Assembly: GCA_026706025.1 (NCBI GenBank)
Contig: JAPOZO010000083.1
Span: forward strand, 1 to 32,279
Direction of reading: 5' to 3'
Source of the DNA: Candidatus Poribacteria bacterium
GTDB lineage: Bacteria > Poribacteria > WGA-4E > WGA-3G
Length of the DNA: 32,279 nucleotides
Part shown: positions 8,223 to 16,541 of the stretch, piece after piece
Layout of the letters: the number at the start of each line of letters is the position of its first letter
Position numbering within the stretch: the first letter of the stretch is position 1
Notes under the pieces: model-generated
The model's database searches: none
Told to the model about the DNA's origin: nothing
What the model saw: the letters and a program-made list of their open reading frames with translations, nothing else
Position numbers and translations under genes: made by a program

Positions 8223-10019
8223 ATGAAAAACAATTTGCATTTATCCGTCCGCCGCCTCGTTTTCGTCCTTATAGTGCTACAAGTCGGATTTCTGTTGCTG
8301 GTGGGTAAACTGTTCATAGTACAGATATCCAACAATACAGAACATCAAGAGACAGCTGATCGCACTTGGCACTCTCCGCGTACAGCCACAATAAAGCGAG
8401 GCAAAATTTTGGATAGGCATGGCAATATTTTAGCCTTGAGTCGTCACAGTCTCTCTGTTTATGCCGATCCGAAGTATATCAAGACTGATCCGATAAAAGT
8501 TGCTGAAAGGTTATCACCCGTTCTGGGCGTTGCGGAGTCTGAATTGATCAGGCAACTCCGCCGTAAGGATAAACGGTTCGTGTGGCTCAAAAAGGATCTG
8601 GATTATAAATTGCTTGACGAGATTCGTTCAATTGAACGAGAGATCCGTGGCATAAAGCACGAAGTTGAACAAAAGCGGACCTATCCGAAGGGGGTGCTTG
8701 CAGCCCAAGTCATCGGACATATAAACGATCAGAATATGGGTGAGGGCATTGAATATCATTACAACAATTACCTATTGAGTGCGAAGGAACGCCAAGCCGC
8801 AGAGCGCGCAGCCGATGCCCGAAACGAACCGATTAAACTGCTAACGAATGGGCAATCTACCGATGATTACGGGTATAGCATCGTTTTGACCCTCGACGAA
8901 TACATCCAAGATGTCGCTGAACAGGAATTGGCAGCAGCTTGCGAACAGTGGAACGCGCCGCGGGGGACAGTGATTGTCATGGCATCACAAACGGCAGAAG
9001 TATTAGCACTCGCGAGTTACCCGACGTACAATTTAAACGCATACGCCCGTAGCAGTGAGGAAGCCAAACGGAATTTTGGGGTTTGGTTTGCATACGAACC
9101 GGGTTCTATTTTTAAAATTGTTGCGTCTTCCGCTGTACTTAACGAAGGTATCATGACCCCTGAGTCAACAGTGTTCTGCGAGAACGGTCGATATCGGCTC
9201 TCAAATGGCAGGATTATCCGTGATGTTTCAGCAAAAGGGGTCCTGACCCTGGAGCAAGTGATTCAAAAATCCAGCAACATCGGCATGATTAAGGTTGTGA
9301 AACAGTTGGGACATGAGGACCTTGCTACTTATATTGAAAAGTACGGGTTTGGTAAACCGACGGGTGTAGATTTGCCATACGAGCACAGTGGCAGCCTTTA
9401 TGCAGTCAAGTATTGGGACACCCACTCTCTGGGTTCTGTGCCTTTTGGTCAAGGGATTATGGTAACACCGCTGCAGATGGTAAATGCGTTAAATGTCATT
9501 GCCAATGATGGCAAACTCCTCCGCCCGCATATTACGCGCGAAATTCGAGACAGTAACGGGAGCGTGATTAAAAAGATCTATCCGCTCGAAGTTCGACAAG
9601 TACTGCACCCACAAGTCGCGAAACAGATGACAGATATACTTATTGGCGTTGTTGAGGGGGGTAGTGGTCGTCGCGCACGTGTTGAAGGATATAGCGTAGC
9701 AGGAAAGACAGGAACCGCTCAAAAAGCAGAACCTGATGGTAAAGGTTACGCTGGCAAAGAGATTATGTCGTTTATGGGGTTCCTCCCAGCGGAAAATCCT
9801 ATGGTGTCAATAATCGTTATGCTTGATGAACCGACAGGGGCCCGCTTCAGCGGGCAAATCGCTGGGCCAGTATTTCAGAAAGTTGCCGCCCAAACGATGC
9901 AGTACTTGAAACAGACCGAGTTTTTCGGACCCCCGCTGCAAAAAACTCCAGAGTTTGCACCTGTTGCCACAGAACAAACGCGGGCACAACGCCTTACTGT
10001 GAAAGGAGAGGGGTTGTGA
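8223..10019 (+). CDS. ftsI: Septal peptidoglycan transpeptidase FtsI (class B PBP3)
   Basis: The 598-residue protein cross-links septal peptidoglycan in partnership with FtsW. After a short basic N-terminus comes one membrane anchor (about residues 11-33). The pedestal domain has the RGKILDRHGNILA motif, and the transpeptidase domain follows. Catalytic motifs are intact: Ser295-x-x-Lys298 (SIFK), Ser350-Ser-Asn352 and Lys495-Thr-Gly497. There is no C-terminal PASTA domain, unlike Spo VD/PBP2x-type relatives. Its last four bases overlap the murE start (GTGA), which suggests translational coupling. The ribosome site before it is weak. Confidence 0.95.
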   Translation: MKNNLHLSVRRLVFVLIVLQVGFLLLVGKLFIVQISNNTEHQETADRTWHSPRTATIKRGKILDRHGNILALSRHSLSVYADPKYIKTDPIKVAERLSPVLGVAESELIRQLRRKDKRFVWLKKDLDYKLLDEIRSIEREIRGIKHEVEQKRTYPKGVLAAQVIGHINDQNMGEGIEYHYNNYLLSAKERQAAERAADARNEPIKLLTNGQSTDDYGYSIVLTLDEYIQDVAEQELAAACEQWNAPRGTVIVMASQTAEVLALASYPTYNLNAYARSSEEAKRNFGVWFAYEPGSIFKIVASSAVLNEGIMTPESTVFCENGRYRLSNGRIIRDVSAKGVLTLEQVIQKSSNIGMIKVVKQLGHEDLATYIEKYGFGKPTGVDLPYEHSGSLYAVKYWDTHSLGSVPFGQGIMVTPLQMVNALNVIANDGKLLRPHITREIRDSNGSVIKKIYPLEVRQVLHPQVAKQMTDILIGVVEGGSGRRARVEGYSVAGKTGTAQKAEPDGKGYAGKEIMSFMGFLPAENPMVSIIVMLDEPTGARFSGQIAGPVFQKVAAQTMQYLKQTEFFGPPLQKTPEFAPVATEQTRAQRLTVKGEGL

Positions 10020-11494
10020 AGCTGCGTGAGTTGGTCCGCGGACTAAACCTTACTGCGAGTACCGGGTCGCTTGATATTGATATTACAGGTATCGTCAGCG
10101 ATAATCGGGAAGTCGAACAGGGCAATGTTTTCGTCTGCTACCAAGGTCTTAGTGTGGACAGCCACATTTTTGTTGCAGATGCCCTACAAAAAGGAGCAAC
10201 AGCCATCATTGGCGAAAAGCCAGTGACGGCGTTAGGAACACCAACAATACCTGTCCCCTATGTGCAGGTCCCTAATGGACGGCGTGCGATGTCCTTGCTC
10301 GCCGCCAATTGGCACGGAAACCCTGCAAAACACCTCAAACTTATCGGTATCACAGGTACCAACGGTAAAACATCAACTGCACACCTCATACATACGATCC
10401 TTAAATCAAGTGGACGAAAAACCGGACTGATTGGGACGGTCGGACACCAGTACACGAACGCTCAAGGCGAAGAAAAAACACTTCCTGCTTCGCTTACAAC
10501 TCCCGATGCTTTCGCTCTCCATGCCCTCTTCAAACAATTTATTGAGGACGGCGTAGAATACGTTACCATGGAAACTTCCTCCCAAGGGTTAGCACTACAA
10601 CGACTGGCAGGGCTGGTCTTTGATACTGCTGTCTTCACCAATTTGACCCAGGACCATCTTGATTATCATCAGACGATGGCGGAATACTTGAAGGCGAAAC
10701 TCATGCTATTTGAACAACTCAGTGAAAAAGGAGTTGCGGTTTTGAATAGCGACTCGCCTGTGTCGGAACGCATTGCGGAAACCTGCCCAGATTCACTACT
10801 TTTGATGTATGGACTTGACAATAAAACTGACCTGCATGCCGAAGATATAGCGTTTTCGCATAACCGGTTGGCATTTACAGCGGTTACGCCAGAAGGACGG
10901 TTCCCAGCTAAGTTGCGCTTGCTCGGAGAATATAACCTTTATAATGCCCTCGCAGGTATTGCTGTGGGTATCCGTTACGGTTGCCCGATATCCGCAATCC
11001 AAGAAGGACTCGCAGCTACAATAGTACCCGGTCGGTTTGAACTCATTGATCGAGGGCAAGACTTTGCTGTTATCGTTGATTATGCGCATACGCCCGACGG
11101 TTTAGAGAATGTGCTTACTGCTGCAAAGCGTATCACCGAACGGAAATTGATTTGCGTTTTCGGGTGCGGTGGCGACAGGGATAACGGAAAACGCCCCAAA
11201 ATGGGGAATATTTCCGCCCAGATTGCGGATTACAGCGTAATTACGTCGGACAATCCTCGGACTGAAAATCCCGATGCGATTATCGCGCAGATTGTGTCAA
11301 ATTTACCACATGACACCAAATATGTGTGTATTTCGGAAAGGCGAGATGCTATCCATCACGCAATCGCCACAGCAAAAGCCGGAGATGTCGTTGTAATTGC
11401 GGGTAAGGGTCATGAGGATTATCAAGAAATTCACAGCAAGAGATTTCCGTTTGACGACAGGGGTGTTGCCTCAGATTTTTTGGAATCCCTCTAA
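10016..11494 (+). CDS. murE: UDP-MurNAc-tripeptide synthetase MurE (meso-DAP type)
   Basis: This 492-residue Mur ligase adds the third amino acid to UDP-MurNAc-L-Ala-D-Glu, using ATP. The N-terminal domain carries SDNREVEQGNVFVC. The ATP loop GTNGKT has its lysine at residue 118. DNPR at residues 412-415 is the signature of ligases that take meso-diaminopimelate rather than lysine. The GTG start overlaps the ftsI stop and is preceded by GAAAGGAGAGG. The DAP assignment comes from the known motif and supports a Gram-negative-type wall. Confidence 0.95.
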   Translation: MKLRELVRGLNLTASTGSLDIDITGIVSDNREVEQGNVFVCYQGLSVDSHIFVADALQKGATAIIGEKPVTALGTPTIPVPYVQVPNGRRAMSLLAANWHGNPAKHLKLIGITGTNGKTSTAHLIHTILKSSGRKTGLIGTVGHQYTNAQGEEKTLPASLTTPDAFALHALFKQFIEDGVEYVTMETSSQGLALQRLAGLVFDTAVFTNLTQDHLDYHQTMAEYLKAKLMLFEQLSEKGVAVLNSDSPVSERIAETCPDSLLLMYGLDNKTDLHAEDIAFSHNRLAFTAVTPEGRFPAKLRLLGEYNLYNALAGIAVGIRYGCPISAIQEGLAATIVPGRFELIDRGQDFAVIVDYAHTPDGLENVLTAAKRITERKLICVFGCGGDRDNGKRPKMGNISAQIADYSVITSDNPRTENPDAIIAQIVSNLPHDTKYVCISERRDAIHHAIATAKAGDVVVIAGKGHEDYQEIHSKRFPFDDRGVASDFLESL

Positions 11495-11522
11495 AAATGC
11501 AGCAAGTGCAAAATAGCTATAG

Positions 11523-12284
11523 ATGCCAAGCACGGAAGTTAACAACCTCAACATCTCATATCAGGTTGCCGGGGAAGGCGATGCTGTTCTCTTTCTACAC
11601 GGTTGGGGCGCGGAGGCTGCAAGTTTTCAACCAGTTTTTGAATGGCTTGCGCAATCGCACAAGGTCTATGCGCTTGATTTGCCGGGATTCGGTAAGAGTC
11701 AAATTCCACCCACAGCATGGGATACCTCCGACTACGCGCAGTTTGTTAAAGCGTTTTTGGAAAAATTTTGCATCCCAAAGGTACATCTGATTGGTCACTC
11801 CTTTGGCGGTAGAATTTCGATTATCCTCTCAGCGGAGCACCCCGAAAAAGTCGATAAACTTATCCTTGTTGACTCTGCAGGGATTAGACCGCCGCGAACT
11901 ACCAAATACTATCTCCGAGTAGGTATGGCAAAAATCGGTAAATTGCTCCGTCGATGCGGGAAACCTGGTATATGGCTTGCGAACGCGATGTCTGCTCGCG
12001 CCGGTTCCAAAGACTATCAGGAAGCTGGAGAGATGCGAGCCACGCTTGTTAAGGTCGTAAATCAAGATCTGCGTGCCCTATTACCACAGATATCGGCATC
12101 AACGCTACTTATCTGGGGTGAACACGATCAGGATACACCGGTATCATTCGGGCGAATTATGGAGCAGGAGATACCCGACGCGGGATTGGTCATCCTCAAG
12201 GAGGCAGGACACTTTTCATACCTCGACCAATTTCCACAGTTTTGCCGAATTGTCGCAAGTTTCTTAAAGATCACAAAAGCGTAA
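11523..12284 (+). CDS. Alpha/beta hydrolase fold protein inside the dcw cluster
   Basis: This 253-residue protein has all the parts of an alpha/beta hydrolase. The oxyanion-hole motif HGWG comes early. The nucleophile elbow GHSFGG has Ser93. The acid lies in WGEHD (Asp202) and the base in EAGHFS (His230). No signal peptide or membrane segment is evident, so it should act in the cytoplasm. Substrate is unknown; the closest general look is esterase, lipase or C-C hydrolase. It starts 28 bases after murE and ends 38 bases before murF, on the same strand, so it is almost certainly co-transcribed with them. Genes of this kind are not a standard dcw member. An alternative is a chance insertion with no wall role. 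Confidence 0.9.
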   Translation: MPSTEVNNLNISYQVAGEGDAVLFLHGWGAEAASFQPVFEWLAQSHKVYALDLPGFGKSQIPPTAWDTSDYAQFVKAFLEKFCIPKVHLIGHSFGGRISIILSAEHPEKVDKLILVDSAGIRPPRTTKYYLRVGMAKIGKLLRRCGKPGIWLANAMSARAGSKDYQEAGEMRATLVKVVNQDLRALLPQISASTLLIWGEHDQDTPVSFGRIMEQEIPDAGLVILKEAGHFSYLDQFPQFCRIVASFLKITKA

Positions 12285-12322
12285 GAATCGCAAAGATACA
12301 AGGTCAATAGGAAAAAATAGAA

Positions 12323-13975
12323 ATGATTTTGGAAAAGATAAGTGTAGGACTTTTCTACTTCGTAACGTTAGCTTGTTTGGCGAGAGCTGTTGTTAGGACG
12401 GCAAGTGGACTCCATATACTTCAACTTGATGGTTATAAGACAGACAGATACCTGAAGTGGATACGTCAGCATCTGACGAACTGTTTTGAAGTCAAAGAGA
12501 TTCTCGTTATTGGTGGTTTGTTGGTTCTTACAGCGTTCTACCCTCAGTATCATACCACGTGGCTCTTTCCCATGTTGTGCGTTGCTTGGGGTGGATTCCA
12601 AGTCTATATGAGTACAAGACGGAAAAATGTTGAGGCAAAAAAACCGCTTGTCTATACAGCACGCGCGAAACGGGTGTTCGGGCTTTCGATCTGTCTGCTT
12701 GTAGGTCTCGCGACAACACTCGTTTTGATAGCAAAGACGAGTCCATGGCGGATTGCTATTTTTCTTTTTAGTGAAGTATCCGTCATTAACCTAACGATTG
12801 CGAATCTTCTCATTTATCCTTTGGAACGGACAATAAATGGGGCATACCTCTTTTCAGCAAGAAAACGGATTAGGACCCTTCAACCGAAAGTTATCGGTAT
12901 TACTGGAAGTTATGGTAAAACGAGTACAAAGTATATTTTGCATCAAATTTTATCCCAGAAATTTAATACCTTGATGACACCTGACAGTTACAACACCCCC
13001 ATGGGAATCTGCAAGGTGATCCGTGGTGACCTGACAGCAGAACACGAAATCTTTATTGTTGAAATGGGTGCATATAAACGCGGCGATATTCGAGAATTGT
13101 GCAATTTAGCGTCTCCCCAAATCGGTATCCTCACAGCTGTCGGCCCGCAGCATTTAGAACGGTTTAAAAGCATAGAAAACATTGCAAAAGGAAAATATGA
13201 ACTCATTGAATCGTTACCAGCAGATGGACTTGCTGTCTTCAATTGCGACAACGAAATTTGTGCCGGACTTGCCGATAAACGGGAACAGACAGGGAGTCCC
13301 GTCCGACGCTACGCTACGGAAGCGTCTCCTGTGGTTTCGGTCGTCGATACTGCCGACCTGATCGCGATGAATGTTCGATACACTGATAACGGACTCGCCT
13401 TTACTGTCCACGCGAATACTGAGAAATTCGATATTACTGACACCGAAATTCAAACGCGACTTTTAGGTAAACACAATGTTTCCAACATCCTCGCTGCTGT
13501 GACAGTCGCTATGGAATGTGGAATGGAACTTGAAGAAATTCGGGAAGCAGTCGCTAATGTTGAACCTGTACCGCATCGATTACAATTAACCGCCGGTGCC
13601 GGTGGTGTAACTATCATTGATGACAGTTTCAACTCCAATCCTGTCGGAGCGAAAGCGGCACTTGAAGCACTTAACGAGATTGGAGAAGGGAAAAAAGTCT
13701 TGGTGACACCGGGGATGATAGAACTCGGTGAGAGAGAATACGAAGAAAACAGACGACTTGGAAAACAAGCCGCCGATGTCTGTGATCTGGTTATTTTAGT
13801 CGGACCTATAAGAACCAGACCGATTTTAGATGGTTTGAAGGATGCTGAATACCCGAGCCAGCAAATTATTGTCGCGCGCAACTTAGAAGAAGTCAAACAG
13901 CATTTAGCAACACAAGTTCAAACGGGTGACGTTGTTCTTTTTGAGAACGACCTCCCAGACAACTATGAGGAATAG
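12323..13975 (+). CDS. murF: MurF-type Mur ligase with N-terminal membrane domain
   Basis: The C-terminal two thirds is a Mur ligase: ATP loop GSYGKTS (Lys199), EMGAYKRGDI, GPQHLERF, the central domain, and a C-terminal domain with IDDSFNSNP and LVTPGMIELGERE. The last two features and the gene's position fit MurF, which adds D-Ala-D-Ala to the UDP-MurNAc-tripeptide. The first 190 residues are not the usual UDP-MurNAc-binding domain. They contain about five hydrophobic segments (near 5-22, 58-76, 80-96, 118-138, 144-165), so the enzyme should be membrane bound. The end (LFENDLPDNY) also differs from the usual MurF tail. The direct neighbour ddl makes its substrate. A different Mur ligase activity remains possible. 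Confidence 0.85.
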   Translation: MILEKISVGLFYFVTLACLARAVVRTASGLHILQLDGYKTDRYLKWIRQHLTNCFEVKEILVIGGLLVLTAFYPQYHTTWLFPMLCVAWGGFQVYMSTRRKNVEAKKPLVYTARAKRVFGLSICLLVGLATTLVLIAKTSPWRIAIFLFSEVSVINLTIANLLIYPLERTINGAYLFSARKRIRTLQPKVIGITGSYGKTSTKYILHQILSQKFNTLMTPDSYNTPMGICKVIRGDLTAEHEIFIVEMGAYKRGDIRELCNLASPQIGILTAVGPQHLERFKSIENIAKGKYELIESLPADGLAVFNCDNEICAGLADKREQTGSPVRRYATEASPVVSVVDTADLIAMNVRYTDNGLAFTVHANTEKFDITDTEIQTRLLGKHNVSNILAAVTVAMECGMELEEIREAVANVEPVPHRLQLTAGAGGVTIIDDSFNSNPVGAKAALEALNEIGEGKKVLVTPGMIELGEREYEENRRLGKQAADVCDLVILVGPIRTRPILDGLKDAEYPSQQIIVARNLEEVKQHLATQVQTGDVVLFENDLPDNYEE

Positions 13976-14133
13976 TCGTCAGTTATCAGTTCGCTCCGCT
14001 TTCAGTTATCAGTTAAAAGGTTTCTGAGGGTCAATAATCTTTTAGGAACCGTTGTTTCTCCAATTTGGAAACGACGATTCCACCAAGATGTTCATCCATC
14101 AAAACCAAACTGACGGCTGACAACTGACAACTA
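13974..14133. repeat. MITE-like repeat element filling the murF-ddl gap
   Basis: The left end TAGTCGTCAGTTATCAG (13974-13990) and the right end CTGACAACTGACAACTA (14117-14133) are inverted repeats matching at about 15 of 17 positions. Further copies of CAGTTATCAGTT lie inside. In the middle, 14045-14058 and 14068-14081 pair as a 14-bp stem with one wobble and one mismatch. The left end overlaps the murF stop codon. There is no coding capacity. A related structure lies at 27966-28100. Confidence 0.65.
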
Positions 14134-14140
14134 ATAAAAA

Positions 14141-15346
14141 ATGTCAAAACACAATGTAGCACTTATATTTGGCGGATGCACACCTGAGCACGAAGTCTCA
14201 ATCGTAACCGCGCATCAGGTCTGCATCGCTTTACAAGAAAACTATCACGTCATTCCTATTTACGTCACAAAAAATAGCGAGTGGTTAACCGGTGATGCGC
14301 TTCGCGATTTATCTACTTTTACTGGTGGAACACTACCGCATCCGTCCGATTTTGATAAAGTTACCGTCGAGTTTCATCCGGAGCCGAAGTTCGTTGTGAG
14401 TTCCAAACACTGGCTCGGTCAGAAGGTTCGGAAAAGGACTGTTCTTCCGATAGACGTTGTTTTTCCATCAATCCACGGCATGCATGGCGAAGATGGAACA
14501 CTCCAAGGGTTGTTAGAGCTCATGAATTTACCCTACGTTGGTGCTGGTGTTGTCGGTTCGGCTGTCGGTATGGACAAAATCATGATGAAGGCGATTCTCA
14601 ATGAAAATAGACTCCCCATACTTCCATATTTGTGGTGGGATCATCATGAGTGGGAAATTGGACGCGACGAGATTATCGAAGATGTAGAGACAACACTCTC
14701 CTATCCCGTCTTCGTCAAACCTGCGATGGGTGGTTCAAGTATTGGTGTGAGTCATGCCAACAACGAGACAGAGTTTGTCAGTGCTGTTGAGGTAGCGGGA
14801 GATTACTCGCGTAGGATACTCGTTGAGAAAGCAGTTGAGAATCCTGTTGAAATCAACTGTGCTGTGATGGGTACAGATGAACCGACAGTTTCTGTATGCG
14901 AGCAACCCGTAACGGACGCGAATTTGCTGAGTTTTGATGATAAATATATCCATCAAGAAGAAGAATCTTCAGGGATGGCAGGTGCAGATCGGAAAATTCC
15001 TGCACCCATTTCGGAAGAACTAACGTTACATATACAACAACTTGCCACACGTACCTTTCAGGTTTTAGATTGTGCCGGTGTGGCGCGTATTGACTTCCTC
15101 GTAGATGCTAATCAAAGTGTTTATGTGAATGAAATTAATACTATCCCTGGTTCATATAGTTATTACCTGTGGGCACATCAAGACGTTGAGTTTCCACAAC
15201 TTGTATCGGAACTCATTGATTTAGCATTTACAATGCATGCGCAGAAAAATGCTTTAACCTATACGTATACAACCAATCTTCTAAGCCAAGCAGGTGCGAG
15301 CCTTGCCAAATTGAAGAAAGGTGAAAAACTTGGGAGCACGGCGTAA
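14141..15346 (+). CDS. ddl: D-alanine--D-alanine ligase
   Basis: This ATP-grasp enzyme joins two D-alanines for MurF. Visible landmarks: FGGCTPEHEVSIVTA at the N-terminus, HGMHGEDGTLQGLLEL, FVKPAMGGSSIGVSHA (ATP binding), an omega-loop FDDKY, RIDFLVD, and NEINTIPGSYSYYLW (magnesium site). The Lys-Tyr pair in the omega loop is the one found in D-Ala-D-Ala ligases rather than D-Ala-D-lactate ones. At 401 residues it is longer than typical Ddl, with an extra tail after the ATP-grasp domain. Its place between murF and mraY is unusual, since ddlB normally lies near ftsQ. No good Shine-Dalgarno precedes the ATG; the upstream bases belong to a repeat. Confidence 0.92.
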   Translation: MSKHNVALIFGGCTPEHEVSIVTAHQVCIALQENYHVIPIYVTKNSEWLTGDALRDLSTFTGGTLPHPSDFDKVTVEFHPEPKFVVSSKHWLGQKVRKRTVLPIDVVFPSIHGMHGEDGTLQGLLELMNLPYVGAGVVGSAVGMDKIMMKAILNENRLPILPYLWWDHHEWEIGRDEIIEDVETTLSYPVFVKPAMGGSSIGVSHANNETEFVSAVEVAGDYSRRILVEKAVENPVEINCAVMGTDEPTVSVCEQPVTDANLLSFDDKYIHQEEESSGMAGADRKIPAPISEELTLHIQQLATRTFQVLDCAGVARIDFLVDANQSVYVNEINTIPGSYSYYLWAHQDVEFPQLVSELIDLAFTMHAQKNALTYTYTTNLLSQAGASLAKLKKGEKLGSTA

Positions 15347-15388
15347 AATATTCTTGTAAGACCGCCACCGCTTTTCCTGTGGGAAACA

Positions 15389-16507
15389 ATGTTCTACCAT
15401 CTCCTTTACGAGAATCTCGTTGAAACTTTTTCGCCATTCAATATCTTTCGCTATATTAGTTTTCGCGCAATTTATGCGACAGCTACTGCCCTCCTCATCT
15501 CGCTCGTTTTAGGTCCCTTTATGATAGAGAAGTTAAAGCAGCTGCGCATCGGGGAACATATTCAGGAGGAGGTAGCAAAAGCGCAACAGAACACCGAAAA
15601 TCAGAACAAAGCAGGTATACCGACAATGGGAGGAGTTCTTATCATTGTATCTGTTCTGATATCGGTGGTGTTCTGGTCGCGTTTGGATCAACCGTACATC
15701 TATCTGATGATTTTGACGACCCTCTGGTTCGGCGGCCTTGGATTTCTTGATGATTACAGCAAACTCGTAAAACAACAGTCCTTAGGACTTCGGGGGTGGC
15801 ATAAAATCGCGCTTCAAACGGTGGGGGCGTTGGCGATTGCGGGCTATCTCTACCATTGGGGACCCGCCCAAGCTGACGATCCGGCAACCCGGACATCCCT
15901 AATCCTTCCGTTTTTCAAAGATGCCCAACTGGATTTGGGAATTCTATTTATCCCTTTCGCGACGCTGGTCATCGTTGGGGCTTCTAATGCCGTCAATCTT
16001 ACAGACGGGATGGATGGATTGGCGATTGGGTGTACACTGTTCGTTGCGGGCACTTTAGGGATAGTGGGGTACATGACGAGTCACAACGAGATCGCAGCGT
16101 ATCTGAATATATTTCATCTACCGGTAGGTGGCGAAGTTACGGCGATTTTCTGTGCAGCACTGGTCGGCGCGGGCTTAGGGTTTTTGTGGTATAACGGTCA
16201 TCCGGCGCAAGTCTTTATGGGTGATACTGGTTCACTGGCACTCGGCGCGACGCTTGGAACGGTGGCAGTGCTTATCAAGCAGGAGTTTCTACTTGTAGTC
16301 GTCGGTGCTATTTTCGTCGCCGAGACGTTGTCAGTTATTATCCAAGTTTGGTCGTATCGTACATTTGGTAAACGCGTATTCAAGATGTCGCCGATTCATT
16401 ATCATTTCTTGCTTTCGGGCTGGAAAGAATCGAAGGTCGTCATCAGATTTTGGATTGTAGGACTGATTTTAGTCTTGATCGCCTTAAGTACGTTGAAACT
16501 TCGGTAG
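15389..16507 (+). CDS. mraY: Phospho-N-acetylmuramoyl-pentapeptide-transferase MraY
   Basis: This 372-residue multi-pass membrane enzyme moves phospho-MurNAc-pentapeptide onto undecaprenyl phosphate, giving lipid I. Conserved blocks: GIPTMGGVLI, FLDDYSK (magnesium aspartates), NAVNLTDGMDGLA, FMGDTGSLALG, and MSPIHYHF near the end. In that last block the usual His-His-His reads His-Tyr-His. About ten hydrophobic helices are present, as expected. A short hairpin (TTTCC at 15373-15377, GGAAA at 15382-15386) sits immediately before the ATG and covers the only purine-rich stretch, so it may hide the ribosome site. Confidence 0.95.
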   Translation: MFYHLLYENLVETFSPFNIFRYISFRAIYATATALLISLVLGPFMIEKLKQLRIGEHIQEEVAKAQQNTENQNKAGIPTMGGVLIIVSVLISVVFWSRLDQPYIYLMILTTLWFGGLGFLDDYSKLVKQQSLGLRGWHKIALQTVGALAIAGYLYHWGPAQADDPATRTSLILPFFKDAQLDLGILFIPFATLVIVGASNAVNLTDGMDGLAIGCTLFVAGTLGIVGYMTSHNEIAAYLNIFHLPVGGEVTAIFCAALVGAGLGFLWYNGHPAQVFMGDTGSLALGATLGTVAVLIKQEFLLVVVGAIFVAETLSVIIQVWSYRTFGKRVFKMSPIHYHFLLSGWKESKVVIRFWIVGLILVLIALSTLKLR

Positions 16508-16529
16508 GTATGGTTCTAAGCCGTACCTT

Positions 16530-16534
16530 GGAGG
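16530..16534 (+). promoter_or_regulatory. Shine-Dalgarno deciding the murD start
   Basis: GGAGG lies seven bases before the GTG at 16542. The ATG at 16536 is also in frame but almost touches this site, so the GTG is the better start. Confidence 0.65.
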
Positions 16535-16541
16535 GATGTGG

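Noticed and set aside
13450..13896. 148-codon antisense frame in murF
   Set aside because: Low-complexity Ser/Pro/Ala shadow of the Mur ligase domain.
14141..15346. Idea that Ddl is a D-Ala-D-lactate (Van-type) ligase
   Set aside because: The omega loop keeps the Lys-Tyr pair (FDDKY) of D-Ala-D-Ala enzymes, and no vanH or vanX-like neighbour is present.
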